DNA of 64,000 bases from Streptomyces sp. NBC_01353 (GTDB lineage: Bacteria > Actinomycetota > Actinomycetes > Streptomycetales > Streptomycetaceae): positions 6,510,001-6,574,000 of the forward strand of contig NZ_CP108352.1 of assembly GCF_036237275.1 (NCBI RefSeq). Reading direction: 5' to 3'. Shown here piece by piece: positions 63,026-64,000 of this stretch. The position numbers and the translations under genes were made by a program. Each line of letters begins with the position of its first letter. The stretch's first letter is position 1. Below the pieces are notes generated by a model, which did not search any database, was not told the origin of the DNA, and was given only the letters and a program-made list of their open reading frames with translations.

Positions 63026-63342
63026 CCTGAGTCAGGGCTCCTCTCCACATGTACTGGAAAGCCGGTGACTGAGGGTGTACCGGCGGTGTCGAGCCTACCC
63101 CCGACAACACGCCCATCCTTTCGAGTCCGTGGGCCTCACATGAGCAGTTACAGCAAGAGTGCCGGTCACTGTGTCACTTCGCCTCCCGGACGCCGTCCAA
63201 CCCTTGGGACAAGCCCCCTCAACACGACCCCACCCCCGCGAAGATCGGCGTATGGGCAACGTCTACAGTGGCGTGGTACGCGCAAGCATTCACCCCGTTT
63301 TCACCGGTGAGCTTGCTGGGAATTTCTCTGTCAGGGGTGTGC
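63026..63342. promoter_or_regulatory. Divergent promoter region between tkt and ctaB
   Basis: The 317-base gap holds no gene that I can support. TACAGT at 63264-63269 is a possible -10 box for ctaB; no matching -35 is clear. The tkt side is GC-rich and shows no obvious operator. Confidence 0.45.
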
Positions 63343-64000
63343 GTGACGGCCGTCGAGTCCCGACCCGCAGGGGTCGTCTTGACTCCCAGCCCGGGGGGCC
63401 ATCGGCCGTTCGGGGCCCGCGTCAAGGCATTCGTGGCGCTGACGAAGCCGCGGATCATCGAGCTTCTGCTCATCACCACCGTGCCGGTGATGTTCCTTGC
63501 CGAGCAGGGTGTGCCGAACATGTGGCTGGTACTCGCCACCTGCTTCGGCGGCTATCTCTCGGCGGGCGGCGCGAACGCGCTGAACATGTACATCGACCGA
63601 GACATCGACGCCCTGATGGACCGCACTTCCCAGCGTCCGCTGGTCACCGGCGTCCTCACCCCGCGTGAAGGCCTGATCTTCGGCCTGACCCTCGCCGTCG
63701 TCTCCACCCTCTGGTTCGGCCTCCTGGTCAACTGGCTCTCCGCCGCCCTCTCGCTCAGCGCGCTCCTCTTCTATGTCGTGGTCTACACGATGATCCTCAA
63801 GCGGCGGACCGCGCAGAACATCGTCTGGGGCGGCATCGCCGGCTGTCTGCCCGTGCTGATCGGCTGGTCGGCCGTCACCAACTCGATGTCCTGGGCCGCG
63901 ATCATCCTCTTCATGGTCATCTTCTTCTGGACGCCGCCGCACTACTGGCCGCTGTCGATGAAGGTGAAGGACGACTACGCCCGCGCGGGCGTCCCCATGC
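63343..64000 (+). CDS. ctaB: Protoheme IX farnesyltransferase (heme O synthase), 3' truncated by window
   Basis: The open frame runs off the window. It reads TAVESRPAG, then [23 protein letters not shown], the prenyl-diphosphate motif [15 protein letters not shown] (Asp-rich, binding Mg-farnesyl diphosphate), and several membrane helices up to [23 protein letters not shown]. CtaB converts heme B to heme O for cytochrome aa3 oxidase. GTG 63343 is preferred, with AGGGG 5 bases ahead; GTG 63337, two codons earlier, is also in frame. It is divergent from tkt. Confidence 0.95.
   Translation, partial: MTAVESRPAGVVLTPSPGGHRPFGARVKAFVALTKPRIIELLLITTVPVMFLAEQGVPNMWLVLATCFGGYLSAGGANALNMYIDRDIDALMDRTSQRPLVTGVLTPREGLIFGLTLAVVSTLWFGLLVNWLSAALSLSALLFYVVVYTMILKRRTAQNIVWGGIAGCLPVLIGWSAVTNSMSWAAIILFMVIFFWTPPHYWPLSMKVKDDYARAGVPM

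Overview
The window is high-GC DNA (roughly 72% by eye) from a Streptomyces or very close relative. It carries a long chaplin with a sortase-type LASTG signal, the uvrC-rapZ-yvcK-whiA cluster, gap-pgk-tpiA-secG-rbpA, a tkt-tal-zwf-opcA-pgl operon, many GTG starts, and many genes whose start codon lies 6-8 bases after a TANNNT -10 box (leaderless). The gene order resembles, from memory, the central chromosome of S. coelicolor around uvrB-uvrA-uvrC-whiA-gap-zwf-ctaB. I see no insertion sequence, prophage or CRISPR array.

Region by region. 1-3.9 kb: end of a SWIM zinc-finger protein, a chaplin, and three small uncharacterised genes. 3.9-4.25 kb: what I read as two tandem non-coding RNAs built like circularly permuted tRNA mimics (YrlA/Y RNA-like), followed by a terminator. 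4.26-8.9 kb: drug-type MFS exporter, alanine aminotransferase AlaA divergent from an HxlR regulator with two tandem operators, a cupin and a damaged uridine-kinase-like protein. 8.9-12.8 kb (minus): secreted C39-type peptidase, propeller lipoprotein, psuG and psuK, probably one operon. 13.3-16.8 kb: cupin, MFS, DNA-repair methyltransferase ogt, MHYT protein. 16.8-23 kb: uvrB, two TerD-family proteins and a TerC-family manganese/metal exporter with a yybP-ykoY riboswitch. 23-30.3 kb: MHS-type MFS, MBL hydrolase, mycothiol-dependent isomerase family protein, uvrA, a sugar kinase. 30.4-34.4 kb: Rieske lipoprotein, XRE-type regulator, secreted C70-like peptidase with a membrane-anchored partner, SDR. 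34.4-46.8 kb: uvrC-rapZ-yvcK-whiA, a large M14 carboxypeptidase, then lower glycolysis, secG and rbpA. 46.9-52.6 kb: RpiR regulator, sugar kinase and SIS protein, interrupted by a regulator/DUF4097/serine-hydrolase cassette. 52.6-64 kb: pgi, two PH-domain membrane proteins, then the pentose-phosphate operon on the minus strand and, divergently, the 5' part of ctaB.

Functionally the window joins nucleotide-excision repair (uvrA, uvrB, uvrC, plus ogt), central carbon flow (pgi, gap, pgk, tpiA and the whole oxidative and non-oxidative pentose-phosphate branch), a developmental block (whiA, chaplin) and cell-surface/secreted proteins. The two signals I rate highest are the tandem permuted tRNA-mimic RNAs beside an uncharacterised protein gene, and the manganese riboswitch whose P1 3' strand is exactly complementary to the Shine-Dalgarno sequence of the TerC gene.
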